DNA of 64,000 nucleotides from Aestuariibius violaceus. Its GTDB lineage: Bacteria > Pseudomonadota > Alphaproteobacteria > Rhodobacterales > Rhodobacteraceae. Positions 16,995-26,839 of the stretch are shown here, one piece after another. The stretch spans positions 1,054,001 through 1,118,000 of the forward strand of contig NZ_JBFONT020000001.1 in the NCBI RefSeq assembly GCF_040779325.2, read 5' to 3'. Numbering within the stretch: position 1 is the first letter of the stretch; every line of letters starts with the position of its first letter. The notes beneath the pieces were generated by a model. It did no database searches. It saw nothing but the letters and a program-made list of their open reading frames with translations, and was not told the DNA's origin. Position numbers and translations under genes: made by a program.

Positions 16995-17318
16995 TCAGAT
17001 CAAGAATTTGTCGAGCGATTGCCCCTTGGCTTCTGCATCGACGATCCATTTCGGGCGACGACCACGGCCGGACCAGGTTTGTGTTGGGTCTTTAGGGTTG
17101 CGATACTTCGCCGGGGCTTTGCTCGTCTGGCGCCCTTTGCGTCCCGACGCCTTTCCAGTGAGTTCGTCAAGTGTGAAGCCATGCTCGGCCGCAATCTTCG
17201 CAGCCTTGTCCCGCGCTTCTTTCAAATCGCGTGCAGCGGCCTGCTCAAGTTCCTTGTCGATGTCGGCGCGCAGCTGCTCGAGCTCCTTGCGCTTCATCTT
17301 GCTCAGATCAATTTTCAT
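16995..17318 (-). CDS. H-NS family nucleoid-associated protein (HvrA-like)
   Basis: A 107-residue protein with an N-terminal Lys/Glu-rich coiled coil (KMKRKELEQLRADIDKELEQ, about 6-25) for oligomerisation. The C-terminus has the H-NS DNA-binding loop KYRNPKDPTQTWSGRGRRP. Such proteins bind AT-rich, often acquired, DNA and silence or tune transcription; the Rhodobacter relative HvrA modulates photosynthesis and nitrogen genes. The start MKIDLSKMKRK has GGAGAA upstream. It has its own terminator, so it is monocistronic. AT-richer patches in this window (10.5-12.7 kb, 60.8-61.2 kb) would be natural targets. Confidence 0.9.
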   Translation of the reverse strand: MKIDLSKMKRKELEQLRADIDKELEQAAARDLKEARDKAAKIAAEHGFTLDELTGKASGRKGRQTSKAPAKYRNPKDPTQTWSGRGRRPKWIVDAEAKGQSLDKFLI

Positions 17319-17410
17319 TCTGTTCTCCGGACTAGATGAAGTCCTAAAGACAGAAAATCGATCGAAAATCAAATCCTGAAATCTGAGATCGTGATTTGTT
17401 CGCGACTTGG

Positions 17411-19366
17411 TTACTCTGCCGCAATGCTTTCCGCAGAGGCCAGATCGACCAGGTCATTCATGATGTCCCCAAGACGAAAGTCTTTTGGCGTGTAGACTTT
17501 GGCAACCCCGATCGATTTGAGCCGTACGGCATCTTCGTCCGGAACGATGCCACCAACGACAACAGGAATATGATCCAGCTCCGCTTTTCGTAGTAATTCC
17601 ATTAGTGTTTCAACCAAAGGTATGTGAGATCCAGAAAGAATGGAAAGCCCGATTACGTGGGGTGTTTCCGATCGCACGGTCTCTAAAATCTCTGCTGGTG
17701 TCAGGCGAATTCCTTCGTAGATAATCGCCATTCCGCAATCACGCGCGCGGCTTGCTATTTGTTCGGCCCCGTTGGAATGACCATCGAGCCCCGGCTTTGC
17801 TACGAGGAATGTCATGCGCTGGCCAAGCGTATTACTGACCGCATCGACCCGGGCCCGGATGTCGTCAAGGCCTTCGGTGCGATTTGATGGCAGCGGGCTG
17901 ACACCGGTTGGCGCGCGGTACTGGCCGAAGACCTGCCGGATCACGTCCGCCCATTCGCCCGTCGTCGCACCGGCTTTCGCGGCTTCGATGGACGGGCCCA
18001 TGATGTTGAGCCCTCGTTTCGCAGCTTCGCGCAGGGCGACGAGGGCCTTCTGAACCGCGTTGCCATCTCGCGCCTCCCGCCAGGTGGCAAGTCGCGCGAT
18101 CTGGTCTGCCTCCGCCTCGGCATCCGCAACCATGATGGCATCGTCCCCGGCGGTGAGCGGGCTGTCCTCCCCCTCCTCCCAGCGGTTCACGCCGACGACT
18201 GTCGTCTCTCCGCTTTCGATCCCGCCGATCCGTTCGGCGTTCGATTCGACGAGGCGCCCTTTCATGTATTCAATCGCGCCCACGGCGCCGCCCATAGCGT
18301 CAATCTGGGCAAGTTCCGCGCGTGCACCGGATTTGAGCTCTTCAACCTTCGCGGCCACGACCGGGCTGCCGTCAAACAGATCCTCATACTCCAGAAGGTC
18401 GGTCTCATAGGCCAGCACTTGCTGCATCCTGAGCGACCATTGCTGGTCCCAAGGCCGTGGCAGGCCAAGCGCCTCGTTCCATGCAGGCAGCTGCACGGCC
18501 CGGGCCCGAGACTTCTTGGACAGCGTGACCGCCAGCATTTCGATCAGAATGCGGTATACGTTGTTTTCCGGCTGCTGCTCGGTCAGGCCCAGCGAATTGA
18601 CCTGCACGCCGTAGCGGAAGCGCCGATACTTCGGATCCTCTACGCCGTAGCGGACCTGACAGATCTCGTCCCACAATTCCACGAAGGCACGCATCTTGCA
18701 CATCTCGGTGACGAACCGGATGCCCGCATTCACGAAGAACGAGATGCGACCAACCATCGCCGGAAAGTCCTCCGGCGCGACCTTGCCCTTCAGATCATCC
18801 AGCACCGCCTGTGCCGTCGCCAAAGCGAAGGCCAGTTCCTGCTCCGGCGTCGCGCCTGCCTCCTGCAGGTGATAGGAGCAGATATTCATCGGGTTCCATT
18901 TCGGTAGATGCTGACGCGTATAGGCCGCCACATCGGTAATCATCCGAAGGGACGGCTCGGGCGGGCAAATATATGTTCCCCGGCTGAGATATTCCTTGAT
19001 GATGTCATTCTGCACCGTGCCTTGCAGGGCACGGACATCCGCCCCCTGCTCTTCGGCGACCGCGATATAGAGCGCCAGCAGCCAGGGTGCTGTCGCGTTG
19101 ATTGTCATAGAGGTGTTCATCTGATCGAGCGGGATGTCCGCGAACAGCATCCGCATATCGCCCAGATGACAGATCGGGACGCCAACCTTGCCAACCTCGC
19201 CACGGGCCAGTTCGTGGTCGCTGTCATAGCCCGTCTGTGTCGGCAGATCGAAGGCAACGCTCAGCCCCGTCTGACCTTTCGCGAGGTTGCCACGGTAAAG
19301 CGCGTTTGATGCCTCAGCCGTCGAATGACCGGCATAGGTCCGGAAAAGCCAGGGTTGGTCCGCCAT
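17411..19366 (-). CDS. ecm: Ethylmalonyl-CoA mutase
   Basis: A 651-residue adenosylcobalamin-dependent acyl-CoA mutase. It closely follows Rhodobacter Ecm: WLFRTYAGHSTAEASNALYR, GLSVAFDLPTQTGYDSDH, YGVQVNSLGLTEQQPENNVYRILIEM, and the C-terminal B12 domain with DxHxxG in LDGHSNGAEQIA (about residue 540). It converts (2R)-ethylmalonyl-CoA to (2S)-methylsuccinyl-CoA in the ethylmalonyl-CoA pathway. The start MADQPW has GAGGCGAAA upstream; an ATG 15 codons earlier lacks this. A TTTGCAATC motif about 56 bases upstream is shared with ccr. Methylmalonyl-CoA mutase is the main alternative but fits less well. Confidence 0.93.
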   Translation of the reverse strand: MADQPWLFRTYAGHSTAEASNALYRGNLAKGQTGLSVAFDLPTQTGYDSDHELARGEVGKVGVPICHLGDMRMLFADIPLDQMNTSMTINATAPWLLALYIAVAEEQGADVRALQGTVQNDIIKEYLSRGTYICPPEPSLRMITDVAAYTRQHLPKWNPMNICSYHLQEAGATPEQELAFALATAQAVLDDLKGKVAPEDFPAMVGRISFFVNAGIRFVTEMCKMRAFVELWDEICQVRYGVEDPKYRRFRYGVQVNSLGLTEQQPENNVYRILIEMLAVTLSKKSRARAVQLPAWNEALGLPRPWDQQWSLRMQQVLAYETDLLEYEDLFDGSPVVAAKVEELKSGARAELAQIDAMGGAVGAIEYMKGRLVESNAERIGGIESGETTVVGVNRWEEGEDSPLTAGDDAIMVADAEAEADQIARLATWREARDGNAVQKALVALREAAKRGLNIMGPSIEAAKAGATTGEWADVIRQVFGQYRAPTGVSPLPSNRTEGLDDIRARVDAVSNTLGQRMTFLVAKPGLDGHSNGAEQIASRARDCGMAIIYEGIRLTPAEILETVRSETPHVIGLSILSGSHIPLVETLMELLRKAELDHIPVVVGGIVPDEDAVRLKSIGVAKVYTPKDFRLGDIMNDLVDLASAESIAAE

Positions 19367-19421
19367 TTTCGCCTCGCAACGATATTTCGTGTGCAAGGCG
19401 AAATACGACATAACCGGAAAG

Positions 19422-19430
19422 TTTGCAATC
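19422..19430. promoter_or_regulatory. TTTGCAATC motif upstream of ecm
   Basis: AAAGTTTGCAATCGCAGC lies about 55-65 bases before the ecm start. The core TTTGCAATC recurs (as its complement) upstream of ccr at 22008-22016. It resembles the TTTGCAAA half-sites described for PccR/RamB-type short-chain acyl-CoA regulators, recalled from memory. The assignment is inference. Confidence 0.4.
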
Positions 19431-19462
19431 GCAGCATTCAGGTCCCACCGCCTGATGCCGGA

Positions 19463-20356
19463 TCAGCTCACCAGTTGTTCGTAGGCGGTAACTGCGTCGT
19501 TCATTTTCTTGAGCAGCGGATCGGCCTGCGCCGCGATCGCTGCCAGTTCGTAGTCTGCGGCTTCCTGCATGTTGGCGACGCGGCGGATGATCGGCTGATA
19601 GTCGGCCCAGACCGCCTCGACCTCGTAGAGTTTCATCATAACGCCAGGCGGCGGCGCGGGCAGGGTCACTGTCGGCAGTCCGGTGATCAGTGCCGAAAGC
19701 GATACATCAAACAGATCCGCGGTCTTGTTCAAAGTCGCAGCGACCTCTTCCTTGTGCTCGCCGAAAGCGATCAGCCCGGCCTCCTTGGCCATCTTCTGGC
19801 TCAGCATCCGCTGACGTCCGGCGACGTTGATCGAAACGACGTGGCCGATGTGGACGTCCTTGTTGCCATAGACTTCGACGATCTGCTGGACGACGTTGTC
19901 GCAAAGGAACAACAGCTTGGTGTTCGTTTCAGCAACGTAGGCGATGTCCTCAGGCGTCACGGCATCGCGGTCTAGCATCCCGCGAACCTTGGCATCGAAC
20001 GGCGTCCAGAGCTCCTCGACAGAGGAGATGCCCTCAATCACTTTCGCATCGTCTTCCAACGGCAGGCCAAGATCGGCGTCGCCATTGCGCAACCCGGCAA
20101 GCGCCTTGGTGAAGTCCGTATGAGAGACACGCAGCAGTTCCATGTGCCGCGTCTGCTCGACGTCGAGATGGGAGAAGACGGCGGCACGGCTCATGCGCTG
20201 GGTCAACATACGTTGCCGGCCGGACAGGTTGACCTTTCGTGCAGCTTCGGCTGCGGTTGCCGAATTTGCGCGCAAAGGTGTGAAGGCAGTGACAGAGGCA
20301 GCCGAGGCAAGCGTGATTAGGGCTTTACGTCGGGAGAGTAGTGGGGTGAGTGTCAT
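19463..20356 (-). CDS. Exported protein with two PilJ-type sensory repeats
   Basis: A 297-residue protein with a likely Tat or Sec signal (SRRKALITLASAASVTAF, twin arginine at residues 9-10). It carries two copies of the PilJ/NarX-type signature: NLSGRQRMLTQRMSRAA (about 43-59) and NVAGRQRMLSQKMAKEA. The PilJ N-terminal domain is normally the periplasmic sensor of chemoreceptors and nitrate sensor kinases, but here there is no transmembrane output or signalling domain. It may be a stand-alone periplasmic binding protein that works with a separate receptor. It is divergent from the acyltransferase gene. Confidence 0.82.
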   Translation of the reverse strand: MTLTPLLSRRKALITLASAASVTAFTPLRANSATAAEAARKVNLSGRQRMLTQRMSRAAVFSHLDVEQTRHMELLRVSHTDFTKALAGLRNGDADLGLPLEDDAKVIEGISSVEELWTPFDAKVRGMLDRDAVTPEDIAYVAETNTKLLFLCDNVVQQIVEVYGNKDVHIGHVVSINVAGRQRMLSQKMAKEAGLIAFGEHKEEVAATLNKTADLFDVSLSALITGLPTVTLPAPPPGVMMKLYEVEAVWADYQPIIRRVANMQEAADYELAAIAAQADPLLKKMNDAVTAYEQLVS

Positions 20357-20621
20357 ATTAGTCGTCCCGTTCCATGGTCTGGATTGCAGCTTCGGGTTGA
20401 AGATAATTCACTTATACACGTTCAGGTTGTTAACCAATTAGGCGAAATGCGACAAGCCAGACTAAATTCGTCCGTTCCTTCGTCTTGGTCTTGTCCCGTA
20501 ACTGCGGTTTTTTGGTCACAACCCTGCGTAGAACCCCTCCCTTTTGTAACATAATGTCGCGCCCATTATCTGGTTTGCCTCCGATTTACGCAGACCTGTT
20601 TCCCTGTCAGGGTCGACTGAG

Positions 20622-21980
20622 ATGACCCAACCGGTGACGCTCCCCCTCTGGCTCCTTCTGGTGATTCTCGCTTTCGCAGCAGTCACAGCACTCAGTCATT
20701 TTCTGCTGCCATCGGTTCGCTGGTTTTTCCGCAAGCGGGCGGAGCGGGTCGTTGCCGAGCTCAACAAGCGCCTTGCCCGCCCAATTGAGCCGTTCAAACT
20801 CGCGCGCCGGCACGACATGATCCAAAGGCTTCTGTACGATCCCGAAGTGACCCACGCTGTCGTCGAAGAATCCCGGACGGAAGGCATCCCTGAAAACGTC
20901 GCCTTCCAGCAAGCACGGGCCTATGCACGCGAGATCGTGCCGTCTTTCTCGGCTACCGCCTATTTCTCTGTCGGTATGCGCCTGGCGCGCTGGCTTACAA
21001 ATTCGACTTACGAGGTGCGTATCGGCAGCTTCGATCGGGATGCGCTTGTGACGATCGATCCTTACGCGACAGTGATCTTCGTGATGAACCATCGGTCCAA
21101 CATGGATTACGTGCTCGTCACCTGGCTTGTCTCCCGCGCCTCGGCGATGAGCTATGCCGTCGGCGAATGGGCGCGGATCTGGCCGCTTTCGTCCCTGATC
21201 AAGATGATGGGTGCCTACTTCATTCGCCGCCGGTCTCGCGGGCACCTCTATCGGCGCGTGCTGGCGCGCTATGTGCAACTGGCCACAGAGAATGGCGTCA
21301 CGCAGGCCTTCTTTCCCGAAGGCGGGTTATCACTTGATGGCTACACCGCGGCGCCCAAGCACGGTCTGCTCGATTATGTCACCCGCCGGGGGGAAGAGGG
21401 CCGTGATGTAATCTTCGTGCCGGTCGGACTCAACTACGACCGCGTTCTGGAAGACAGGGTGTTGATTGCCGCCCAAGGCCAGACCGATCGTCGTTTTGTT
21501 GTATCTAAAACGAAGATCGCCCGAGCGCTCCTGGGCCATTTGAGGCAGCGCCTGACTGGCCGTTTCGCCGGCTTTGGCATCGCGTCGGTGAGTTTTGGCA
21601 AACCGCTCCATCTTGCCGACTATACGGGTGATACAGAGGATCTCGCGCGGGAACTCATGGCTCGAATTACCGCCATCATCCCCATCTTGCCGGTGCCAAT
21701 CACCGCGCGGGCCGTGCTTGAAGTGGGTGGCCCGGCAACACGGGCGCGCGTACAGGCGCTGGCCGAAACGGCGCAAGAACGCGACCGGCGCTTGCCCGTT
21801 TCCGATCCGGCCGATCTTTATCAACGCGGCATCGCGGCGCTGCGCCAGCGCGACCTGATCGTCGAAAATGCCGATGGTCCCTACCCGAAAGACGAGGGGG
21901 CACGGCGGATCCTTGCCTTTTATGCTGCATCTGCAGGATGGCCTTCGCAAGACTCCCTTGTTTCTGCAGTCGCAAAGTAA
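20622..21980 (+). CDS. PlsC/PlsB-type glycerolipid acyltransferase
   Basis: A 452-residue membrane protein with an N-terminal helix (LPLWLLLVILAFAAVTALSHFLL) and an acyltransferase core. Motif I is NHRSNMDYVLVTW (HX4D, about 154-166), motif II is AYFIRRRSRG and motif III is FFPEGGLSLDG. The order and wording resemble the glycerol-3-phosphate acyltransferase branch more than small PlsC enzymes, so it could be a GPAT making lysophosphatidate or an AGPAT. It sits just before ccr, a conserved arrangement in Rhodobacteraceae as I recall. A 265-bp AT-richer gap upstream carries the divergent promoters. Confidence 0.82.
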   Translation: MTQPVTLPLWLLLVILAFAAVTALSHFLLPSVRWFFRKRAERVVAELNKRLARPIEPFKLARRHDMIQRLLYDPEVTHAVVEESRTEGIPENVAFQQARAYAREIVPSFSATAYFSVGMRLARWLTNSTYEVRIGSFDRDALVTIDPYATVIFVMNHRSNMDYVLVTWLVSRASAMSYAVGEWARIWPLSSLIKMMGAYFIRRRSRGHLYRRVLARYVQLATENGVTQAFFPEGGLSLDGYTAAPKHGLLDYVTRRGEEGRDVIFVPVGLNYDRVLEDRVLIAAQGQTDRRFVVSKTKIARALLGHLRQRLTGRFAGFGIASVSFGKPLHLADYTGDTEDLARELMARITAIIPILPVPITARAVLEVGGPATRARVQALAETAQERDRRLPVSDPADLYQRGIAALRQRDLIVENADGPYPKDEGARRILAFYAASAGWPSQDSLVSAVAK

Positions 21981-22007
21981 TAAAATTGCGTATCATGGCT
22001 GGTTGAA

Positions 22008-22016
22008 GATTGCAAA
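22008..22016. promoter_or_regulatory. GATTGCAAA motif upstream of ccr
   Basis: GATTGCAAAGTTGCTTTAGCA lies about 85 bases before ccr. Its core is the exact complement of TTTGCAATC upstream of ecm, and TGCAAAG-TTG-CTTTAGCA is a near dyad. It is a candidate operator for a common ethylmalonyl-CoA pathway regulator. Confidence 0.42.
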
Positions 22017-22098
22017 GTTGCTTTAGCATCTGATATGGCCCTCTGAACCGCGCCGTTTTTCCGCAGCGCGGCGAAACGTCAGCGCAAGGAGACGCCTC

Positions 22099-23385
<1,287 letters not shown>

Positions 23386-23400
23386 TAGGTGCCCGATTCG

Positions 23401-23429
23401 AAGCCCGCCTCCTGACCGGGGGCGGGCTT
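23401..23429 (+). terminator. Rho-independent terminator of ccr
   Basis: AAGCCCGCC-tcctgaccggg-GGCGGGCTT forms a 9-bp stem followed by GTCTTTA, 15 bases after the ccr stop. Confidence 0.85.
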
Positions 23430-23552
23430 GTCTTTACCCGGCGGGAAACACGCGTGCTTGCAGATCAGACACTTAAATTTTGCCACACCCGCTAAAAATG
23501 GGGGGTTTCAAACGGTGAATATTCGTGAATCCGTGCTCTTGCTATAGTTGTG

Positions 23553-23567
23553 TTAACAGTTTGTTAA
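23553..23567. promoter_or_regulatory. CtrA-type box TTAA-N7-TTAA upstream of the luxR locus
   Basis: TTAACAGTTTGTTAAC matches the full CtrA consensus TTAA-N7-TTAAC and lies 20 bases before the GTG of the small gene that precedes luxR. A TATAG that could be a -10 element lies just upstream (23543-23547), which would place the box over the start site. An imperfect dyad ACGG...CCGT (23512-23534) lies a little further up. Confidence 0.6.
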
Positions 23568-23586
23568 CTTCTTGAGGGAGAAGGTA

Positions 23587-23805
23587 GTGACGGGACAGGA
23601 ATGGATATTGGACGTCCTAGCGGATCTGACCGCTTTTGCACGTCAGAACGGTTTGCCGATCCTTGCTGAGCAGCTGGGCGATGCAAGTTTGGTGGCAACC
23701 GCCGAGATTGCGTCCAATCGAAAGGGGCCGCAGGCCTCCAAGAGGACGTATGCCGCAAAAACTGAACAGTCTTTTGGAAGAACTGGAACAAGCGACCTCA
23801 CTTGA
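23587..23805 (+). CDS. Small conserved-looking protein overlapping luxR
   Basis: A 72-residue frame starting at GTG (read MTGQEWILDVLADLTAFARQ) with a strong GAGGGAGAAGG ribosome-binding site. The first half is an amphipathic helix-rich sequence (WILDVLADLTAFARQNGLPILAEQL); the second half is basic and low in complexity. Its last 56 bases overlap the luxR coding region in another frame, suggesting coupled translation. I do not recognise a domain. Its position and ribosome-binding site argue for a real gene, perhaps a small partner or translational lead for the regulator. Confidence 0.55.
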   Translation: MTGQEWILDVLADLTAFARQNGLPILAEQLGDASLVATAEIASNRKGPQASKRTYAAKTEQSFGRTGTSDLT

Positions 23806-24526
23806 TGATCTCCAGCGGCATATAACTGCCCTGCGCGATCTCTACAGGGTCGACCATATCGTCTACCACTGGGTTTCCTCTGAGGGAGAGCAATACGGCT
23901 GCGGCACCTATTCGCGAGAGTGGGCGCGGATCTATGTGGAGCGGGACTATCTCCGCATCGATCCCGTCGTTATCGGATGCTTCCAGAGGTTTCATCCGGT
24001 CGATTGGAAGCGGCTCGACTGGTCCTCAAAAGCCGCCCGCGCCTTCCAGAAGGAGGCGCTCGAACATGGGGTCGGCAATCAGGGTTACTCGATCCCGATC
24101 CGCGGGCCGAACGGACAATTCGCGTTGTTTACGGTGTCGACTCAATGCTCGGACGATGAGTGGGAAACATTTACCGAGAAGCACCGGCGTGAGCTGATCC
24201 TGGTCGCGAACGTCTTCAATCAGAAGGGACTGGAGTTTGAAGAGACTCGGCTTCCCGAAGCGTCGAAAAGCCTGTCGCCACGAGAGGTCGATGCGCTGAC
24301 GTTCCTCGCGATGGGCTACAGCCGTGCGCAAGTCGCCGACACGCTCTCGATCTCGGAACACACGCTCCGCGCCTATATCGAAAGCGCGCGGTTCAAGCTC
24401 AACGCGCTCAACACCACCCATGCGGTTGCTCGGGCCATGTCGCAGGGCCTGATCGTGATCGGCGCGACAGCGCCCAACGCCTTGGGTGGATGGCCCGGCC
24501 GGCTTCCGGAGCGACGGGCGTCCTAG
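23750..24526 (+). CDS. luxR: LuxR-family quorum-sensing regulator
   Basis: A 258-residue transcription factor with an N-terminal autoinducer-binding domain. The ligand-pocket residues lie in HWVSSEGEQYGCGTYSREW and YVERDYLRIDPVV, followed by GYSIPIRGPNGQFALFTVS. The C-terminal LuxR helix-turn-helix is LSPREVDALTFLAMGYSRAQVADTLSISEHTLRAYI (about 195-230). The start has AGAGGA upstream; longer in-frame starts lie inside the preceding small gene. luxI follows on the same strand 93 bases downstream, so it is the cognate sensor of the acyl-homoserine lactone made there. Confidence 0.92.
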   Translation: MPQKLNSLLEELEQATSLDDLQRHITALRDLYRVDHIVYHWVSSEGEQYGCGTYSREWARIYVERDYLRIDPVVIGCFQRFHPVDWKRLDWSSKAARAFQKEALEHGVGNQGYSIPIRGPNGQFALFTVSTQCSDDEWETFTEKHRRELILVANVFNQKGLEFEETRLPEASKSLSPREVDALTFLAMGYSRAQVADTLSISEHTLRAYIESARFKLNALNTTHAVARAMSQGLIVIGATAPNALGGWPGRLPERRAS

Positions 24527-24560
24527 AACCTGTTGCGCCTCAAGCGCACGTAGTCCTCAA

Positions 24561-24605
24561 CGATCGTTAGCGATCGCCTCCCTACCGTCCTGTCACCACG
24601 GACGG
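24561..24605. promoter_or_regulatory. Two dyads between luxR and luxI (candidate LuxR operator)
   Basis: CGATCG-ttag-CGATCG (24561-24576) and CCGTCC-tgtcaccac-GGACGG (24585-24605) fill the gap before luxI. Neither matches the classic Vibrio lux box, but alphaproteobacterial LuxR sites vary. Either could be the autoregulatory operator of luxI. Confidence 0.35.
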
Positions 24606-24619
24606 CACAGGGTAACGAT

Positions 24620-25252
24620 ATGCTACGCTATCTTTTCGGCGACGAACTGAACGATCATCCGCAACTCCGCGATACGATGTTCCGCGACCGCACGACGCAG
24701 TTCCGCGATCGTCTCGGCTGGGAGGTCAGCGTGGACGCAGACGGCTTTGAGCGCGACGAGTACGACGATCTCAACCCCCTTTACGTGATCTGGCAGCGGC
24801 CCGACGGTCGGCACGGTGGATCTGCCCGCTTCTTGCCCACGATCGGTTCGACGATGGTCGAGGATCACTTCTCCCACATCGCCGATATCGCCCATCTGAA
24901 AAGCCCGTTTATCTGGGAATGCACTCGGTTTTGCCTCTCGCCCGATGCGGATTCGCAGGTTGCGGGCCTTCTGATGCTCGGCGGCGGCGAACTCATGCGG
25001 GGCTTCTCGGTCGAGCATTTCCTTGGCGTCTTCGATGCCCGTATGATCCGCATATACCGGATGATCGGTGCGTCTCCCGAAGTCTTGGGCAGCCAGGGCG
25101 AAGGCCGCGACCGTATCAGCGTCGGCCTCTGGTCGTTTACCATGGAAGACCGCGATCAGGTTCTCCAACGCGCAGGCGTGAGTTCCGAATTGTCGGAGCA
25201 TTGGTTCGAACAGCATTTTGGGCAAAACAGCCTGACCGCGCTAACTGCTTGA
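24620..25252 (+). CDS. luxI: Acyl-homoserine-lactone synthase (LuxI family)
   Basis: A 210-residue autoinducer synthase. The invariant residues of LuxI are in place: Arg and Phe in MFRDRTTQFRDRLGW with Trp at its end, Asp and Glu in ERDEYDD, Arg in GGSARFLPTIG, and Glu-x-x-Arg in WECTRFCLS. It makes an acyl-homoserine lactone from S-adenosylmethionine and an acyl carrier. It pairs with the upstream luxR. Acyl chain length cannot be read reliably. Confidence 0.94.
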   Translation: MLRYLFGDELNDHPQLRDTMFRDRTTQFRDRLGWEVSVDADGFERDEYDDLNPLYVIWQRPDGRHGGSARFLPTIGSTMVEDHFSHIADIAHLKSPFIWECTRFCLSPDADSQVAGLLMLGGGELMRGFSVEHFLGVFDARMIRIYRMIGASPEVLGSQGEGRDRISVGLWSFTMEDRDQVLQRAGVSSELSEHWFEQHFGQNSLTALTA

Positions 25253-25294
25253 ACACCGCTGGCTCCCAACTGGCGACCGCTCTAAGGTCGTCAC

Positions 25295-26839
25295 ATGGCG
25301 CTCCCCGCACACGACCTTTCCGACGATCAAGCCGAGGCTTATGACGCCGTAACGGAGCTTCTCCGTTCGGCCGGGATCGACCTTGATCAGGAGATGCTGA
25401 CGCCCGCCGACACGCGCGACGGCTCATCGGTTCTCGCAATCACAGGCAAGGCCGGGTCGGGTAAAACGCTGCTTCTCGCACGGCTCTACCACGCGCTCGA
25501 AGAGCTCGGCGTAGAGGTCGTCTCCGGCGACTACGAGGGCCGCCGCCGAAAGGATCGCCGAACCCTCGCCATCCTCGCGCCCACCAACAAGGCGGCCAGC
25601 GTCTTGCGCAACCGCCGCGTCCCAGCGACCACGATCCACCGTATTCTCTACACGCCGGTCTATGACCCGGAGTACGAGACGATCGCCGACTGGCTGGCCG
25701 GGCAGGGCGACCGGCCCGAAATTGAGGGCCTGAGCGACGAGGCCCTCGAACGCGCGCGTGTCTCCTACGAGAACCACCGGTCCATCCCCGCTGCGCTCGC
25801 CGCTGCCGGCCTCCGCGGCTCCGACTTCATCACCGGCTGGAAGCGGCGGGAAGAACCGCTCGATATCGGCTTCGTTGACGAAAGCTCCATGCTTGATCCC
25901 AAGCAATTCGAGGACCTGCAGGAGATTTTTCCAACCCTCGTCCTCTTTGGCGATCCCGCCCAGCTCCCTCCGGTTCAGCCGAAGGGGGAGGGGACCGGCA
26001 TGGTCTTTGAAGCCCTCCCGCCGACCCGCCGCCGCGAGCTGTCCCGCATTCACAGGCAGGATGCGGATAACCCGATCCTCGATCTCGCCCATGCGCTGGC
26101 AGACCCGAATGTCGACTTTCAGCGCTTCGAGGACATGATCCAGGACGCCGCCCGGAGCGACACCCGTGTCGTCTGGGCCGAACGGGTCGAGGCCGATCTG
26201 ATGGCCCGCTCCCCCGTCCTTGTCTGGCGCAATGCGACCCGCATCCGCCTGATCCACGCTTTCCGCGCCGCCTATGGCGCCCCGGAGGACGAACTGCTCG
26301 AGGGCGAACCGTTGATCTGCGACGGGATCGAATTGCCGCTGAAGCACCGCAAGAAGCGCCTCGATCTTGAGGCGCGCGGTCTGATCAAGGGCGCGCAGGT
26401 CATCTACCTCGGCCCCGGCCGTCGCCCCGGCTTCTCCCGCCTGCACGTGATCGGCGCGGAGGATCCGCAGGTCTCGGCCGCCTCCATCGTCAAGATCGAA
26501 CAGCAGGATGGCGAAGAGCCGTTCATCCCCTTCGCCGCCCGCATGGGGGCGACGTTCCTTCATGGCGCGGCAGTGACGATCCACAAAGCGCAAGGCTCCC
26601 AGTGGGACCGCGTCCAGGTCTTCGCGCCGGACCTCTACGCCGCCGCCCGCATGGGTCGGGTGGAGGCGGGTCAGCCTCTCTGGAAACGCCTCGCCTATGT
26701 CGCGATCACCCGCGCCGAGACCCAGCTGCGCTGGGTCGTCCGGAACCGGCTGGCCAAGCCAAGCGGCGCGCTTCGCATCGACGACCTGCAAGCGGCCCCA
26801 GCGGCTTTCACGCTCGAAGCGGAAAGTGCGGATCCCTAG
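25295..26839 (+). CDS. Superfamily 1 DNA helicase (RecD/Dda-like)
   Basis: A 514-residue SF1 helicase. Motif I is AITGKAGSGKTLLLARL (Walker A, about 47-63), motif Ia is LAPTNKAASVL, motif II is GFVDESSMLD, motif III is LFGDPAQLPPV, motif V is GAAVTIHKAQGSQWD and motif VI is LAYVAITRAETQL. It has the single-polypeptide layout of Dda-like or RecD2-like 5'-3' helicases, without the RecD2 N-terminal extension. It acts on DNA ends or stalled forks, probably in repair or recombination. Its stop overlaps that of the convergent dioxygenase. It starts 42 bases after luxI but is probably functionally unrelated. Confidence 0.86.
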   Translation: MALPAHDLSDDQAEAYDAVTELLRSAGIDLDQEMLTPADTRDGSSVLAITGKAGSGKTLLLARLYHALEELGVEVVSGDYEGRRRKDRRTLAILAPTNKAASVLRNRRVPATTIHRILYTPVYDPEYETIADWLAGQGDRPEIEGLSDEALERARVSYENHRSIPAALAAAGLRGSDFITGWKRREEPLDIGFVDESSMLDPKQFEDLQEIFPTLVLFGDPAQLPPVQPKGEGTGMVFEALPPTRRRELSRIHRQDADNPILDLAHALADPNVDFQRFEDMIQDAARSDTRVVWAERVEADLMARSPVLVWRNATRIRLIHAFRAAYGAPEDELLEGEPLICDGIELPLKHRKKRLDLEARGLIKGAQVIYLGPGRRPGFSRLHVIGAEDPQVSAASIVKIEQQDGEEPFIPFAARMGATFLHGAAVTIHKAQGSQWDRVQVFAPDLYAAARMGRVEAGQPLWKRLAYVAITRAETQLRWVVRNRLAKPSGALRIDDLQAAPAAFTLEAESADP

